A stretch of DNA of 64,000 nucleotides from Zopfochytrium polystomum (Eukaryota; Chytridiomycota; Chytridiomycetes; Chytridiales; Chytridiaceae): the NCBI GenBank assembly GCA_025765615.1, contig JAIVFJ010000001.1:62001-126000 (forward strand), given 5' to 3'. Below, piece by piece: positions 22,023 to 31,943 of the stretch. Below the pieces are notes generated by a model, which ran no database searches, was not told the origin of the DNA, and worked only from the letters and a program-made list of their open reading frames with translations. Made by a program: the position numbers and the translations under genes. Numbering within the stretch: the stretch's first letter is position 1; every line of letters starts with the position of its first letter.

Positions 22023-24839
22023 ATGGAGTCGTCGGTCGAAGCTGCCATTTCAACACACACCACCACCACCATTGGTCAGCGGAGGCCGACGACGACGTTT
22101 GAACTAGCCGGCGTCGAGGCCCAGCTCCACGCCATCCAGGTGTCCGCAAGGACGCTCGCTGCGGCAGTTTCAACTGCCGGAACCTCTTCCACATCGAACG
22201 AACCCGTCCGCGAGCACCTCAGCGCCCTCCGAGCTGCCGTCGCCGCAGTGACAACCCTTCTCACCGGCCTGGGGCTCCTGGATTCACCGCCCAATGCCAT
22301 GTGCGCCGTGGCAAACCCCGTTCCTGCCGCAGACCGCCCCGTGGCCGTTGCTCCGACAACCTCCTGCGTCCGCCGCAGCTTGTGGGACAAACTCTTACCC
22401 GAACTGAAGCACGCTATCCTCGCCCTCGCGGGCCCAGTAACCCAACACCTCTCCGGCGTCGCCATCCAACCGCTCCGCGCCCACTTCATAGGTGCTGATC
22501 GGGACCGAACCAGATCCGCGTTCCGCGACATCTTCGAACACGACCTCCACCACCTGCTCATCGATCCCCGCGAAGCACCCACCCCTGCCGCTGCCGCGGC
22601 AGCAACTGCCGCACACGCCGCGTTCAACTTTGCAGCGGTACTAAAGGACGGCATGTCGCTCAAATACCCCGACTACCTCCTCATCCGAAGCAGATTAATG
22701 TTCACCGCTGTCCAATCGACAATGGAGTACTGGTTCGAGCGCGAGCTTTTCCCTGTTGCCGTGGCCCGCGGCTGGCAGGACCTCCTTAGGCATGGGCCAT
22801 GCGGTGAGTGTCCTATCGAAGCGAGGGACGTTGCACTGTCCGGGCTGCCGCTGCACCGCGTCGCCGGACTCTTTGCCGCGCAGCCCAAGCTCGCATCGGC
22901 AACGGCTTTATCGATTCCGCGGCCCGCGTCGGCCGTGTCGACCTGCTGAGGTGGGCGGACGTGTTCAAGCCCTTTGAAACGCACGTTGGCACCCCCGCTC
23001 CAGGTCGCTGGCGAGGCAGCCGTGTGGGGCCACTTGCACGTGGTCGAATGGGCTTTGAACAGGTTCGGCATGGAGTGCGTGGCCGGGGCGTTGGACAGGG
23101 CTGCGGCGAGGGGACACCTTGCCCTTGTCGAGTTCCTGCACGACCGTGGAGCGGAGGCGACGGTCGCGGCGATGGACGGGGCGGCGGAGAATGGGCACAT
23201 TGACGTGGTGAAGTTCCTGCACGATCGTGGAGCGGAGGCGACGGTCGCGGCGATGGACCGCGCCGCGGAGAATGGGCACTTTGACGTGGTGAAGTTCCTG
23301 CACTCCCACCGCGCCGAGGGCTGCACGGAGGAAGCCCTCTATGGCGCACTGTATTCGGCGTCGACGGAGGATCGCGTGGATTTGAATAAAGAAGCGGAGC
23401 TGGTCAAGTTCCTGCTGGAACATCGCCCCGAGGTGGCAGACATTGCGGCCGACATCGTGTACATTCCGATCCTCCAGTGCTTGCATGTGCTGCCGCGAGC
23501 ATGCTTGGAGATCATCCAAGTCTTACATCGGCTGTCGTCAAAGGACTGGTCTGATCCGGCGGTGAAGATTGATCTGCCAATGGACTTGGCGGCGCGCGCG
23601 GGACTCTTGGATGTTCTAGAATTTTTGCACAGCAACCGTAACGAGGGCTGCACAGAAGCTGCTGTGAATACGGCAGCGGCAGGCGGCCACTTGGCGGTTG
23701 TAAAGTTCCTGAACGAGCATTTTGGAGAGGTCTTCACAGCGACTGCGATGGACGAGGCGGCAGCGGCGGGACACTTGGACATTGTCGAGTTCCTCCACGA
23801 GCAACGGACCGAAGGATGCAGCAAGGTGGCGATGGACGCGGCAGCCGGTAACGGCCATCTAGATGTTGTCCGATACCTGCACATGAACCGGAAGGAAGGG
23901 TGCAGCAAACAGGCCATGGACGTGGCTGCAGAGCGAGGGTATCTGGAAGTGGTCAAGTTCCTCCACGACAATCGATCCGAAGGCTGCAGTCATGACGCCG
24001 CGACGGGCGCCTTCCGAAAGGGGCACCTGGATGTGGTAGAGTTCCTCGGAGTCACTTACGGTCTGACCCCCGAGGGACTCGACGATACCAAATTTTGGAC
24101 CGACGTCATCGAGGAGCAGGTGCGTACCGGCGATCCCGGCGTTCATCTGCTGCCGCTGCAGCGCATGCCCGTGGCGAGCATGGCTGCAGCCGTCGTCGCC
24201 TGCACGGACGCAGCACAACGCGACCACCTGGCGTTCCGGTGCGTACAGCTCGAGCTTGCAAAGCACCTTGAAGCCGTGCTGGAGACCACCCCCGACGTAC
24301 TCGCCGCAGCGTCTCTCGAGGCTGTCGTTGGGAACGAGACACTCCAGCTCTGGGGCGCGCCTACAGTTGACGTGCCGGAGTACGACGTGTCGGAGTACCC
24401 GTCCAGAATCACAGCCGCCGCCCACCGCCGCCGCATCGAGGTCCTCAAGACCCTCCACACCCACCGCCCAGCACTCTTCTCCGCCTGCGGCGGAGTCACG
24501 GCTTTGATGGAGTCTTGCGTGCGCCACCTTTGCTTCAGCGAGCTGCTGTGGCTCTGGGAGAGTTTCCCGGAACCGGCTGCCGCGCACCCGATGTTTGCCC
24601 GGTTCTGCCCGGCGCTGGGCATGCTGGTGCGCGGTGGGGCGCAGAGCGCGGCGCAAGCGATGGACATTGCTGTGTCCAAGGGGTCGCTGGACACGGTGGT
24701 GTGGCTTAGGCACTGCTTTGGTGGGATGGATGGGGCGCTTGATCGCAGGGCGGCGGCTCTTGTCGAGCACGAGGCGTGGCGGCACATTTCGATGGGGAGC
24801 GAGTTGGAGGATGCCTCTTCAATGCGGGAAGACATCTGA
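22023..24839 (+). CDS. Ankyrin-repeat protein
   Basis: Exon 1 is 22023-22803 and exon 2 begins at 22884 after an 80-nt GT-AG intron. The reading frame then needs one base removed from the C run at 22992-22996 to enter the frame that continues to the stop at 24837-24839. With that correction the protein is about 911 residues. The first 250 residues are helical, with a segment (LWDKLLPELKHAILAL) faintly like an F-box. Then come at least 11 ankyrin units with the consensus A-x-NGHLDVVKFLHxxRxEGCS, and a diverged C-terminal part with two more weak units. Such proteins bind partners; no enzymatic domain is visible. Lineage-specific expansions of this ankyrin style occur in zoosporic and amoeboid eukaryotes. 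If the extra C is real, the product stops soon after residue 330. Confidence 0.8.
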
Positions 24840-25837
24840 TATATATATTAATCTCTTCCATATTAGCCATTCGTTTGGGGCTGGTGGCGCATGTAGTCAC
24901 GAAACCATGTATTAATACTTGTGTTCTTCTCCAATCCGCCTTTTTGCACGTTGGCTTGCTTGTCAGACCGATGACAGCACAGCAGGACATATCGGAGTGT
25001 GAAGATTTGGAAATTCGGAGAAGAAAAAAGGTCGCAGTCTTCCATCCCCTTTTTGGCGTTCTTGGCTTTTCTCCTCTTCTTCCAGTGTCTTCTCGATTTC
25101 TTTCCTTCTTTCTTTCTTCCTTCCTTTTCCCTGTCGGGGATGAAGTCAGCGCCCCGCTGAACAGAAGCTGAAGACAGAGGGCTGGTCTGTCTGGTGGCTG
25201 ATTGAAGGCTTTCTTAGACGATGGCCAATTTTTTTTGCTCACTGATACAGGAAAGCGCTTGCCGTGAAGCAAGTGATCGGCAAGGTGCCCCGCTACACGG
25301 GCTCGCGCTCCACGCGCGGCAACACCAACCTGCCCTTCTTCCGGCACATGGTTTTCAGTCACGACCGCGCCATCAGGAGCGTCGACTTTGCCTTGCAAAT
25401 CGTGAGCTCGAAGCCAAAATATGAAAGTGGGAAATCTCGTCCTCGGCGCGTACATCCTTCGCAGCCGTGACGGCAAGCTTTTCCTTTTTTTTTAGTGCAG
25501 TTAACCCACCTCCCAAGGAGTTCGCGCAGTCGCACAGGGCGTTCTACTGCGAGGATTCGCACCGCGGTGGAGGCTTTCGCTTTGGCGGCAGTGACCGTAA
25601 TGGATTGAGTATTAGACCTACTCCCCGAGGGGAACGAGGACCTTCGGCCAGTGGTTGGGCGATTTTTCCTCTTGTTCTGAAAGCAACCATTGTGGCAGAT
25701 TAAGGTTCGGACAAAGTCGTGCGATCGTGACAAGTCCAAGTGAAAGAAGAACAGATTGGGAAAAAAAAAAACCGTTCTTCGTTTTGTCATTGTTTTGCAT
25801 TGTCTAGTTTGTCGCTCCCTCGCTCACTCATTCTCGC
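24840..25837. other. Intergenic, with a protein-like scrap
   Basis: A frame at about 25255-25415 (VPRYTGSRSTRGNTNLPFF, then HDRAIRSVDFALQIV) and a second piece near 25505-25605 (KEFAQSHRAFYCEDSHRGG) read like broken exons of one unknown gene, but no full structure can be built. The rest shows nothing. Confidence 0.3.
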
Positions 25838-26742
25838 TCACTCCAGCTCACACCATCCCACCATCCACCCTCCTCCCCTCCCCGCCACCTTCCCGGCCAT
25901 CCTCCCCGCCCTCCCCGCCGTGGGCGTCGCAAACATCAATAGCCGCGAACCGCCGCCACCAACCGCATCATCTCCCATTTTCACGGCCGCGGCCAGCTCC
26001 GGGAACGGCAGGAAGCGTGTGGACGCCGGGTGGCCGTAGCGGGAGTAGTGCGCGAGGAGGTCCAGGCCGGACGGCGGCGGCGACGGTGGCGGCGGCGGTG
26101 GCGGCGGCGGCGAAGGCGGGGGAAGGTCGTGCCGGTGGTGGTGGTGGTGTCCGTGCGGGTGGTGCAGCGTCCGACGTCGTCGGCCGGTTGCCGGCGATCG
26201 AGGGGGTGAGGGCGAGGAAGAGGAGGAGGAGGAGGAGGAGGAAGAAACGGACGAGTCGGAGAAAGCTGGAGAGTGTGAGCGGTCGGCAGGCGATGCCGAC
26301 AATGGCGAAGGGTGCGCGTGGCGGTGGTGGTGGTGGCGTCGGCTTGGGCCGTCGCGGTTGCGACCGAATGGGAGGAGGGAGGAGAGGAGCGGAGATGTCG
26401 TTGCCGCTGCGAGGCCGAGGCCGAGAGCTGTTGCGGAGACGAGGAGGAGCAGGGAGGATTGCGGCGGGTTCTAGTAGTTGTGAGGGTTGGGGTTGATGGG
26501 TGAGCACTTTTCCTTCGTTTCTCTCTGTCACCCCCCACCTTTGGAAGAAGCGAGAGAGAGGCTTCGGCGACGGCTGCGGCAGCAGAGTCTGCTACTGCTC
26601 CTGGCGACGGCATGGAGGAGACGACGGACAGGTCGTTGTTGTCGGCGAGGAACAGTCCGAGAAGGTTGCGGAGGGTCGCGGCGAGGGCCGCGGCCGGCGC
26701 CGACGACGACGACGACGGCGGCAGGATGAAGGGCGCTGACAT
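25838..26742 (-). CDS. Unrecognised low-complexity membrane protein, two exons
   Basis: Exon 1 is 26742-26539 and exon 2 is 26470-25838, with a 68-nt GT-AG intron; the joined frame is 278 residues. The N-terminus is Ser/Ala-rich with an amphipathic piece (TLRNLLGLFLADNN). A hydrophobic segment spans the start of exon 2 (SSLLLLVSATALGLGLAA), then His-, Ser- and Pro-rich low complexity, and a more ordered end (GLDLLAHYSRYGHPASTRFLPFPELAAAV). No family is recognised. The frame extends upstream of 26742 with a hydrophobic stretch, so a start near 26838 is possible. High GC makes long frames cheap here; the intron with consistent frames on both sides is the main support. Confidence 0.5.
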
Positions 26743-26846
26743 GATCGCGATGAGCAGCAAGATGCGATCGGCGGGCAGTGGTGGCTGCTTCTTTGTTTTG
26801 TTGGGGAGAGAGAGAGACATCCAGACAGACAGACACAATCAAGGGC

Positions 26847-26849
<3 letters not shown>

Positions 26850-26882
<33 letters not shown>

Positions 26883-26914
26883 GGCAGACAGACAGACAGA
26901 GAGAGAGAGAGAGA
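26850..26914 (+). repeat. (GACA)n microsatellite followed by (GA)n
   Basis: Tetranucleotide GACA repeats with one GGCA interruption pass into a short GA run. Confidence 0.95.
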
Positions 26915-27526
26915 AATTCCCAATTCAATAACGCCAGCAAAAAAGTTCAGGCTCTTTAGCGACACTTCACTGCATCTCACAGTACTTGCATCGTGCATTC
27001 CAGTACAGGCTGGACCGAATGGGCACGCGTCCACACAGAGCGCTCTACCAACCGGTCAGCAAGGAGTGGACGGGTGGCAGGTAACCATAAATACAGCGGT
27101 TTGGGATAGGATTGCATTTTGAACAGAAAATCTGTCAGCGTTTCGGAGGTGTGGGACTACACTGATGTCTCAGTGATAAAGTCAAGGGATTCTATTTGCA
27201 AAAACTAGCATACCTGTCATAAAACTGCAAGGATTGGAACCCCTATTCTTCTTCCTGGTTCTTTAGTTTCCAAGACACTATCAAAGTGTATTTGCCGTCT
27301 TTATTATTGGGACTGCTTTTACTACTTTTGTCTTACAGTTTCTGTTGCACCAGGGTTTTCCCAACATATTTTCTTTTTGGTGACTAACAGAACTGCATAG
27401 GGATGGGGTGCCTGGTAAGCTGTTCCCCACACATGTCTATTTATTGTTTGTTTTCTGCACTCGTACATACACACTTGGGTTAGCGGACTTTGAGCATTAA
27501 TACCCCGCACAATCAGAACAACAGGA
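26915..27526. other. Intergenic, no supported gene
   Basis: No coding region, RNA gene or repeat recognised. Confidence 0.35.
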
Positions 27527-27770
27527 AAGAAGTTGCTCAGGGCCTCCGCAGGAAATTGTTGAATGTGATTCCACTGGGCAATTGCGATTGGAACTTGAGT
27601 GGAAAGACGATGAGGAATTGTCAGAAAGCAAACCTCTCCTATATTATCTGCTTGAGCAGAGAAGGAGGAAAACTGTTGACACCGGGTTTCTGTTCCACTT
27701 AATACTCAGAGTATTTGTCATCAGCGCAAGCCAGCGCCCAGGTCTGCATTGGCGGTGGCTCGCTCTCCCA
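27527..27770 (+). pseudogene. Duplicated scrap of BTB-like pseudogene
   Basis: The 27527-27760 sequence is nearly identical to the reverse complement of about 56565-56805, inside the broken BTB-like copy at 56.3-57.6 kb. Both read LELEWKDDEELSESKPLLYYLLEQRRRKTV in one frame. It is an isolated fragment without start, BTB region or second exon. Confidence 0.75.
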
Positions 27771-28150
27771 TGGGCATTGTGAGAACGATAACTGACAGTC
27801 ACAATAGGTTCGGGTCCGTCTTGTGCCACTTGCTCCTAACCAGTCAGTTCCACCTAACACTTTACACTAGCAATTTGATAGGAATTAATTGGAGCCATGA
27901 TCACTTTTTTGCTCACATACTCCATGGCGTTTTGGCCACATCAGCATGATGCAACAGGATGGTCATTGTCTCCCATCTCCAGGGCTGGGCCACCTGACCC
28001 GAATCTTTGTCTCCCAGGCATTCAGGCATTGTGGCTTAGAGATGCTTTCCAGGCTGTGCCTCTGCCTGCCTCCCAACTGTGTCTCTGGCACCTTGCTATA
28101 AATGGGGGGCAGCTTGGCAGCCCCCAGCAGTGCAGCAACTGGACACACAG
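27771..28150. other. Spacer left of the nested retroelements
   Basis: No gene recognised. It ends in CACCC (28151-28155), the left copy of the outer element's target-site duplication. Confidence 0.4.
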
Positions 28151-28155
28151 CACCC

Positions 28156-28508
28156 TGTCAGGAACAGGGCAGGACAGGGCAAGGCAGACAAGGAACTGAG
28201 AGGAGTGATGATTGTATTGGAAACAATAATTCACTTGAGGGATGGGACAGGTCCCCCATCCCCCTTTTATACCTTTTGAGAGTCTTCCTTGTCAAGACTC
28301 AAAGAAAGTTCCAGAAAGAGCAATTAGTAATACAATGATACCAATGATACCAATGACAACAAGACAAGTCAGGAAAGCAAAGAAGGTTCCAGAAGGTTCC
28401 ACAAGGTTCCATGAAGGAATGTTCTAGAAGGTTCCAGAAGGTTCCAGAAGGTTCCATGAAGGAATGTTCTAGAAGGTTCCAGAGGTTTCCAGAGGGTGAT
28501 TCATAACA
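28156..28508 (-). repeat. 3' LTR of outer element (353 bp)
   Basis: Ends TG...CA on the coding strand, with a 110-bp heat-shock-element array at 28381-28490. It is followed on its inner side by the purine-rich tract and chromodomain end of the element. Confidence 0.95.
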
Positions 28509-29109
28509 TCATCTCCCCCTTTTAGGCCTCTTCTGCAACTTGGTGGGGTACCTGGTCTTGAACTTGAGCAGAAGGTCTTGGCAGTGAGTGAGGTTTGACT
28601 CAGGTTCCCAGGTGTTGTCAGCATCTGAGTAACCTTTCCACTTAACAAGGAACTTGAGTGTCCTTCCAAACCACTTGGCATCCAAGATTTGTTCAACCTC
28701 AAATTCCTCTTCACCTTCTACCTCAACTGGAGGAGGAGGAGGAAAAACTCTGCCTGGAATGGAATTGGCCACAAACTTCTCCAAAAGGCTGACATGGAAA
28801 ACTGGGTGGATCTTCATGGATGCAGGGAGATCCAGCTTGAAGGTGACTGGATTGATTTGCTCCAAGATCTTGAAAGGTCTCAACTTGAGGTTGTCTAGCT
28901 TGGGACTTGGTCTTTTGGACTGCAAGTTCTTCCTCATGCCTGGCCAGTAAAAGTCTCTGGAAGCAAGCTCATATGTCTTGTGCTCTCCTTGGTGTCCAGC
29001 TGTTGCTGCAACATGCCTTGTCTTGAGTATCTCAAGTTTTTTCCTCTTCTTGGCTGATTTGAATCTTGTGAGGCTTGGGGTCCTTGGAAATAGCATGGGC
29101 CCACACACT
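28509..29109 (-). pseudogene. Outer element 3' frame: zinc-finger remnant plus chromodomain
   Basis: Minus strand. It begins with the integrase zinc region (TAGHQGEHKTY, then FYWPGMRK), jumps over the missing integrase core to KRPSPKLDNLK, and ends with a chromodomain (EVEQILDAKWFG, FLVKWKGYSDADNTWEPESNL). Chromodomains steer integration of chromoviruses to marked chromatin. It is separated from its upstream half (33243-32303) by the inner element and shifted by an extra A near 29036, so it cannot be expressed as the intact fusion seen in the inner copy. Confidence 0.9.
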
Positions 29110-29132
29110 GTCAGTGTTATGAATCACCCTCT

Positions 29133-29242
29133 GGAAACCTCTGGAACCTTCTAGAACATTCCTTCATGGAACCTTCTGGAACCTTCTGGAACCTTCTAGA
29201 ACATTCCTTCATGGAACCTTGTGGAACCTTCTGGAACCTTCT
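29133..29242 (+). promoter_or_regulatory. Array of 22 five-bp heat-shock-factor units
   Basis: Read in exact 5-bp steps, 18 of 22 units fit nGAAn or nTTCn, mostly alternating: for example GGAAC-CTTCT-AGAAC-ATTCC and GGAAC-CTTCT-GGAAC-CTTCT. The misfits are CCTCT, TTCAT twice and CTTGT. Perfect heat-shock elements need three such alternating units; this array has several, about 110 bp upstream of the TATA box. A further GGAAC-TTTCT pair lies near 29310. Binding by HSF is inferred from the known consensus. Confidence 0.85.
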
Positions 29243-29352
29243 TTGCTTTCCTGACTTGTCTTGTTGTCATTGGTATCATTGGTATCATTGTATTACTAAT
29301 TGCTCTTTCTGGAACTTTCTTGGAGTCTTGACAAGGAACACTCTCAAAAAGG

Positions 29353-29398
29353 TATAAAAGGGGGATGGGGGACCTGTCCCATCCCTCAAGTGAATTAT
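29353..29398 (+). promoter_or_regulatory. LTR TATA box and predicted transcript start with 11-nt self-primer
   Basis: TATAAAAG at 29353-29360. AAGTGAATTAT at 29388-29398, 35 bp after the TATA box, is the exact reverse complement of the primer-binding site at 29471-29481, so it is probably the 5' end of the mRNA. The same spacing is found in the LTR at 59.3 kb (TATA at 59524, primer sequence 59559-59569). Confidence 0.8.
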
Positions 29399-29470
29399 TG
29401 TTTCCAATACAATCATCACTCCTCTCAGTTCCTTGTCTGCCTTGTCCTGTCCTGCCCTGTTCCTGACATC

Positions 29471-29481
29471 ATAATTCACTT
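29471..29481 (+). other. Self-priming primer-binding site (Tf1 type)
   Basis: ATAATTCACTT starts 2 nt after the 5' LTR and pairs over exactly 11 nt with the predicted 5' end of the same transcript. Tf1 of fission yeast and its relatives prime reverse transcription with the first 11 nt of their mRNA rather than a tRNA. I see no obvious tRNA 3' end match at this position. Confidence 0.8.
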
Positions 29482-29508
29482 CACCCTCTCCCACTACTCT
29501 CTGCCATC

Positions 29509-30432
29509 ATGTCTGACCCAAACAACACCTTCCCTGATGCAACTGCCTTCCAAGCCTTGATGGACCAATTACAAGCCCTTTCAAGACAGACACACCAACT
29601 TCAAGAACAAGTCCTTCACCAGCAGCACCAGCTTCAACAACAACTTCACCAACAAGAACATCAAGCTCTTCCCCTGCCTCAAGCCAACCAAGCAAGAGAG
29701 CCCAAGGTTCCCAGCCCTGACAAGTTCACTGGGCTGGCCAAAGACCTTAGGAACTTCATGGCCACTGTGGAGAATGTCATCCTTCTCCAACCTTCAAGAT
29801 TTCCCAGTGAGCAAGTCAAGGTTCTTTTCACAAGCACCCTCCTGTCTGGTCAAGCTCAATCATGGTACAGATCTCTCCCAAGCACACCCACCACCCTGCA
29901 AGAGCTCTGGGAGGGGCTGGAGGCTACCTTTGGTGACCCCTACGCATCTTGGACAGCAAGATCCAAGCTCAAGCATATCAAGCAAGGAAAGCAATCTTGT
30001 GTGGCCTACACCAACCAATTCAAGCAACTAGCCAGAGACTCTGGATACAATGATGCAGCTCTGATGGAGCTGTACCATGATGGTCTCCATGAGTCTATCC
30101 AAGACATGCTCTCCCAGTCTCTGCACATCCCTGAGACCTTGGAAGAGTACATTCTCCTTGCCATCAAGATTGACAACAGACTCTACTCCAAGAGGCTGAA
30201 GCAAAGACAAGTAGGAACTACATCAAGACCTACCCCAGTTCCTCAAGCTCTTACAGTTCCTGAACCCATGCAAGTGGATGCAGTTGAGACACTTCCTAAG
30301 GGTCCTCTGAGCCAAGAGGAGAAAACAAGGAGGGCCCAGCAGGGACTGTGTTTTTACTGTGGCTCCAAGGAGCATGCTGTCAAGGACTGCCCAAGGAAGA
30401 AGCACCCAAACTCCCAGGTCCAGGCTCACTGA
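29509..30432 (+). CDS. gag: Gag polyprotein of inner chromovirus
   Basis: 307 residues from ATG at 29509. An N-terminal Gln-rich coiled segment (about 15-60), then a Ty3-type capsid domain (about 75-215; QAQSWYRSL, LWEGLEATFGDP, YTNQFKQLARDSGYND) and one CCHC zinc knuckle near the C-terminus (CFYCGSKEHAVKDC). It forms the particle and binds RNA. The copies at 33209-34132 and 59680-60603 differ by only a few residues. The end overlaps the protease frame, reached by a -1 shift at 30405-30411. Confidence 0.93.
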   Translation: MSDPNNTFPDATAFQALMDQLQALSRQTHQLQEQVLHQQHQLQQQLHQQEHQALPLPQANQAREPKVPSPDKFTGLAKDLRNFMATVENVILLQPSRFPSEQVKVLFTSTLLSGQAQSWYRSLPSTPTTLQELWEGLEATFGDPYASWTARSKLKHIKQGKQSCVAYTNQFKQLARDSGYNDAALMELYHDGLHESIQDMLSQSLHIPETLEEYILLAIKIDNRLYSKRLKQRQVGTTSRPTPVPQALTVPEPMQVDAVETLPKGPLSQEEKTRRAQQGLCFYCGSKEHAVKDCPRKKHPNSQVQAH

Positions 30433-30450
30433 GGGGCAATTCCCTGGACC
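30405..30450 (+). promoter_or_regulatory. Predicted -1 ribosomal frameshift site between gag and pol
   Basis: C CCA AAC at 30405-30411 sits in the gag frame exactly as X XXY YYZ requires. After a 5-nt spacer, GGTCCAGG (30417-30424) can pair perfectly with CCTGGACC 18 nt later, and the gag stop codon lies in the loop. A -1 shift enters the protease frame directly. The site is conserved at 60576-60582, 33230-33236 (minus) and 988-994 (minus). Confidence 0.75.
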
Positions 30451-31943
30451 CTCCTCCAAGCTGCCCCTGTTTCATCACCACCACCAGCACCACAAACACC
30501 TCAGATTCCAAGCCCCACCAACTCACCATGGATGTCAAGATTCAACTCTCACCCAAGTCAACCATCACAACCAAGGCCCTTATCGACTCTGGATCATCCT
30601 GCAACATCATTGATGCCACCCTTGCCAAGTCTTGTGCCATTCCCACCATCAAGAAATCCACACCCCTCAAGGTCCACTTTGCCAATCATGCTCTGTTCAA
30701 GGAAATCAGCCATGAAACCAAGCTAAACCTCCACATCCAAGACTTTCCACCATCCATGGTCAACCTGGAAGTATTGGATCTTGGCTCACCCACATTCTCT
30801 GTCATCCTGGGATTACCATGGCTGCAAGCCCAGAACCCTGCCATTGATTGGGTCACTGGTCAAGTCCAACCTCCACCAATTGGAACAGTCACCCAAAACT
30901 CAAGTGAAGCCTCCAAGTCTCATTCTCTCAAGTCCCTGATTCAAGGTTCTCAGCCTAGTATCCAAGGTCAAAGACAAATGACAGCTCCAGTATCAGCCTA
31001 CAGCTCACAGATCCCAGCCAAGATTCAAGTTTCACAGTTCACAGTTCATAGTCAAGATTCCAGGACAGCTCATAGAGCTCACAGTCATGGCCAAGTCTGT
31101 AGTTCACAGAACCCACAGTCAAAGATTCAAGTACCACAGTTCACAGTCCAAATTCAAGATTCAAGCTCCACAGCTCACAGTCTTTGCCAAGAACAGAACC
31201 CTCAGTCAAAGATTCAAGAATCACAGTTCCCAGTCAACAATTCAAGCCCCACTGCTGATGAGCACAGAAGGACAGACCTTGCACCTGAAGGGGGAGATGG
31301 TTTCACCCCACCATCCAAGACACACCTTTCACTGCTTCCTGAGAGTGTGTGGGCCTATGCTATTTCCAAGGACCCCAAGCCTCACAAGATTCAAATCAGC
31401 CAAGAAGAGGAAAAACTTGAGATACTCAAGACAAGGCATGATGCAGCAACAGCTGGACACCCAGGAGAGCACAAGACATATAAGCTTGTTTCCAGGGACT
31501 TTTACTGGCGAGGCATGAGGAAGAACTTGCAGACCAAAAGACCAAGTCCCAAGCTGGACAACCTCAAGTTGGGACCTTTCAAGATCTTGGAGCAAATCAA
31601 TCCAGTCACCTTCAAGCTGGATCTCCCTGCATCCATGAAGATCCACCCAGTTTTCCATGTCAGCCTTTTAGAGAAGTTTGTGGCCAATTCCATTCCAGGC
31701 AGAGTTGTTCCTCCTCCTCCTCCAGTTGAGGTAGAAGGTGAAGAGGAATTTGAGGTTGAACAAATCTTGGATGCCAAGTGGTTTGGAAGAACACTCAAGT
31801 TCCTTGTTAAGTGGAAAGGTTACTCAGATGCTGACAACACCTGGGAGCCTGAGTCAAACCTCACTCACTGCCAAGACCTTCTGCTCGAGTTCAAGACCAG
31901 GTACCCCACCAAGTTGCAGAAGAGGCCTGAAAGGGGGAGATGA
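30411..31943 (+). CDS. Protease-chromodomain fusion frame of inner element
   Basis: The frame entered by the -1 shift runs open to a TGA directly before the 3' LTR (about 510 codons). It holds a retroviral-type aspartic protease (ALIDSGSS, catalytic DSG at 30585-30593; later FSVILGLPWL), a Ser/Gln-rich repetitive linker (about 30890-31260), then the deletion junction where RT and RNase H should be, the integrase zinc region (TAGHPGEHKTY), a second junction lacking the integrase core, and a C-terminal chromodomain (VEQILDAKWFG, LVKWKGYSDADNTWEPESNL). Both deletions keep the frame, so the product would be a Gag-protease-chromodomain protein. An internal ATG at 30530 could allow a separate start. 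Confidence 0.85.
   Translation, partial: LPGPGSLRGNSLDPPPSCPCFITTTSTTNTSDSKPHQLTMDVKIQLSPKSTITTKALIDSGSSCNIIDATLAKSCAIPTIKKSTPLKVHFANHALFKEISHETKLNLHIQDFPPSMVNLEVLDLGSPTFSVILGLPWLQAQNPAIDWVTGQVQPPPIGTVTQNSSEASKSHSLKSLIQGSQPSIQGQRQMTAPVSAYSSQIPAKIQVSQFTVHSQDSRTAHRAHSHGQVCSSQNPQSKIQVPQFTVQIQDSSSTAHSLCQEQNPQSKIQESQFPVNNSSPTADEHRRTDLAPEGGDGFTPPSKTHLSLLPESVWAYAISKDPKPHKIQISQEEEKLEILKTRHDAATAGHPGEHKTYKLVSRDFYWRGMRKNLQTKRPSPKLDNLKLGPFKILEQINPVTFKLDLPASMKIHPVFHVSLLEKFVANSIPGRVVPPPPPVEVEGEEEFEVEQILDAKWFGRTLKFLVKWKGYSDADNTWEPESNLTHCQDLLLEFKTRYPTKLQKRPERGR
31928..31943 (+). other. Polypurine tract and stop codon abutting the 3' LTR
   Basis: GAAAGGGGGAGATGA precedes the 3' LTR at 31944 directly, the usual place for plus-strand DNA priming. 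The chromodomain stop codon TGA (31941-31943) is its last triplet. Confidence 0.8.

Larger units (their letters stand above)
29115..29468 (+). repeat. 5' LTR of inner element (354 bp)
   Basis: Starts TGTTATGAATCACC and ends GTTCCTGACA. It contains the heat-shock-element array (29133-29242), a TATA box (29353-29360) and the self-primer sequence (29388-29398). It looks identical to 31944-32297. Confidence 0.97.

Noticed and set aside
26850..26914. Regular short repeats that could suggest a repeat array such as CRISPR
   Set aside because: It is a GACA microsatellite without unique spacers, in a eukaryotic genome.
30358..30364. T-rich GTTTTTA run in the zinc-knuckle codons as the frameshift site
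   Set aside because: It does not fit X XXY YYZ in the gag frame. C CCA AAC at 30405 does, and it has the right spacer and stem.
31339..31943. Chromodomain segment as a host HP1-like gene
   Set aside because: It is the C-terminal end of the retrotransposon frame and abuts the polypurine tract and 3' LTR.
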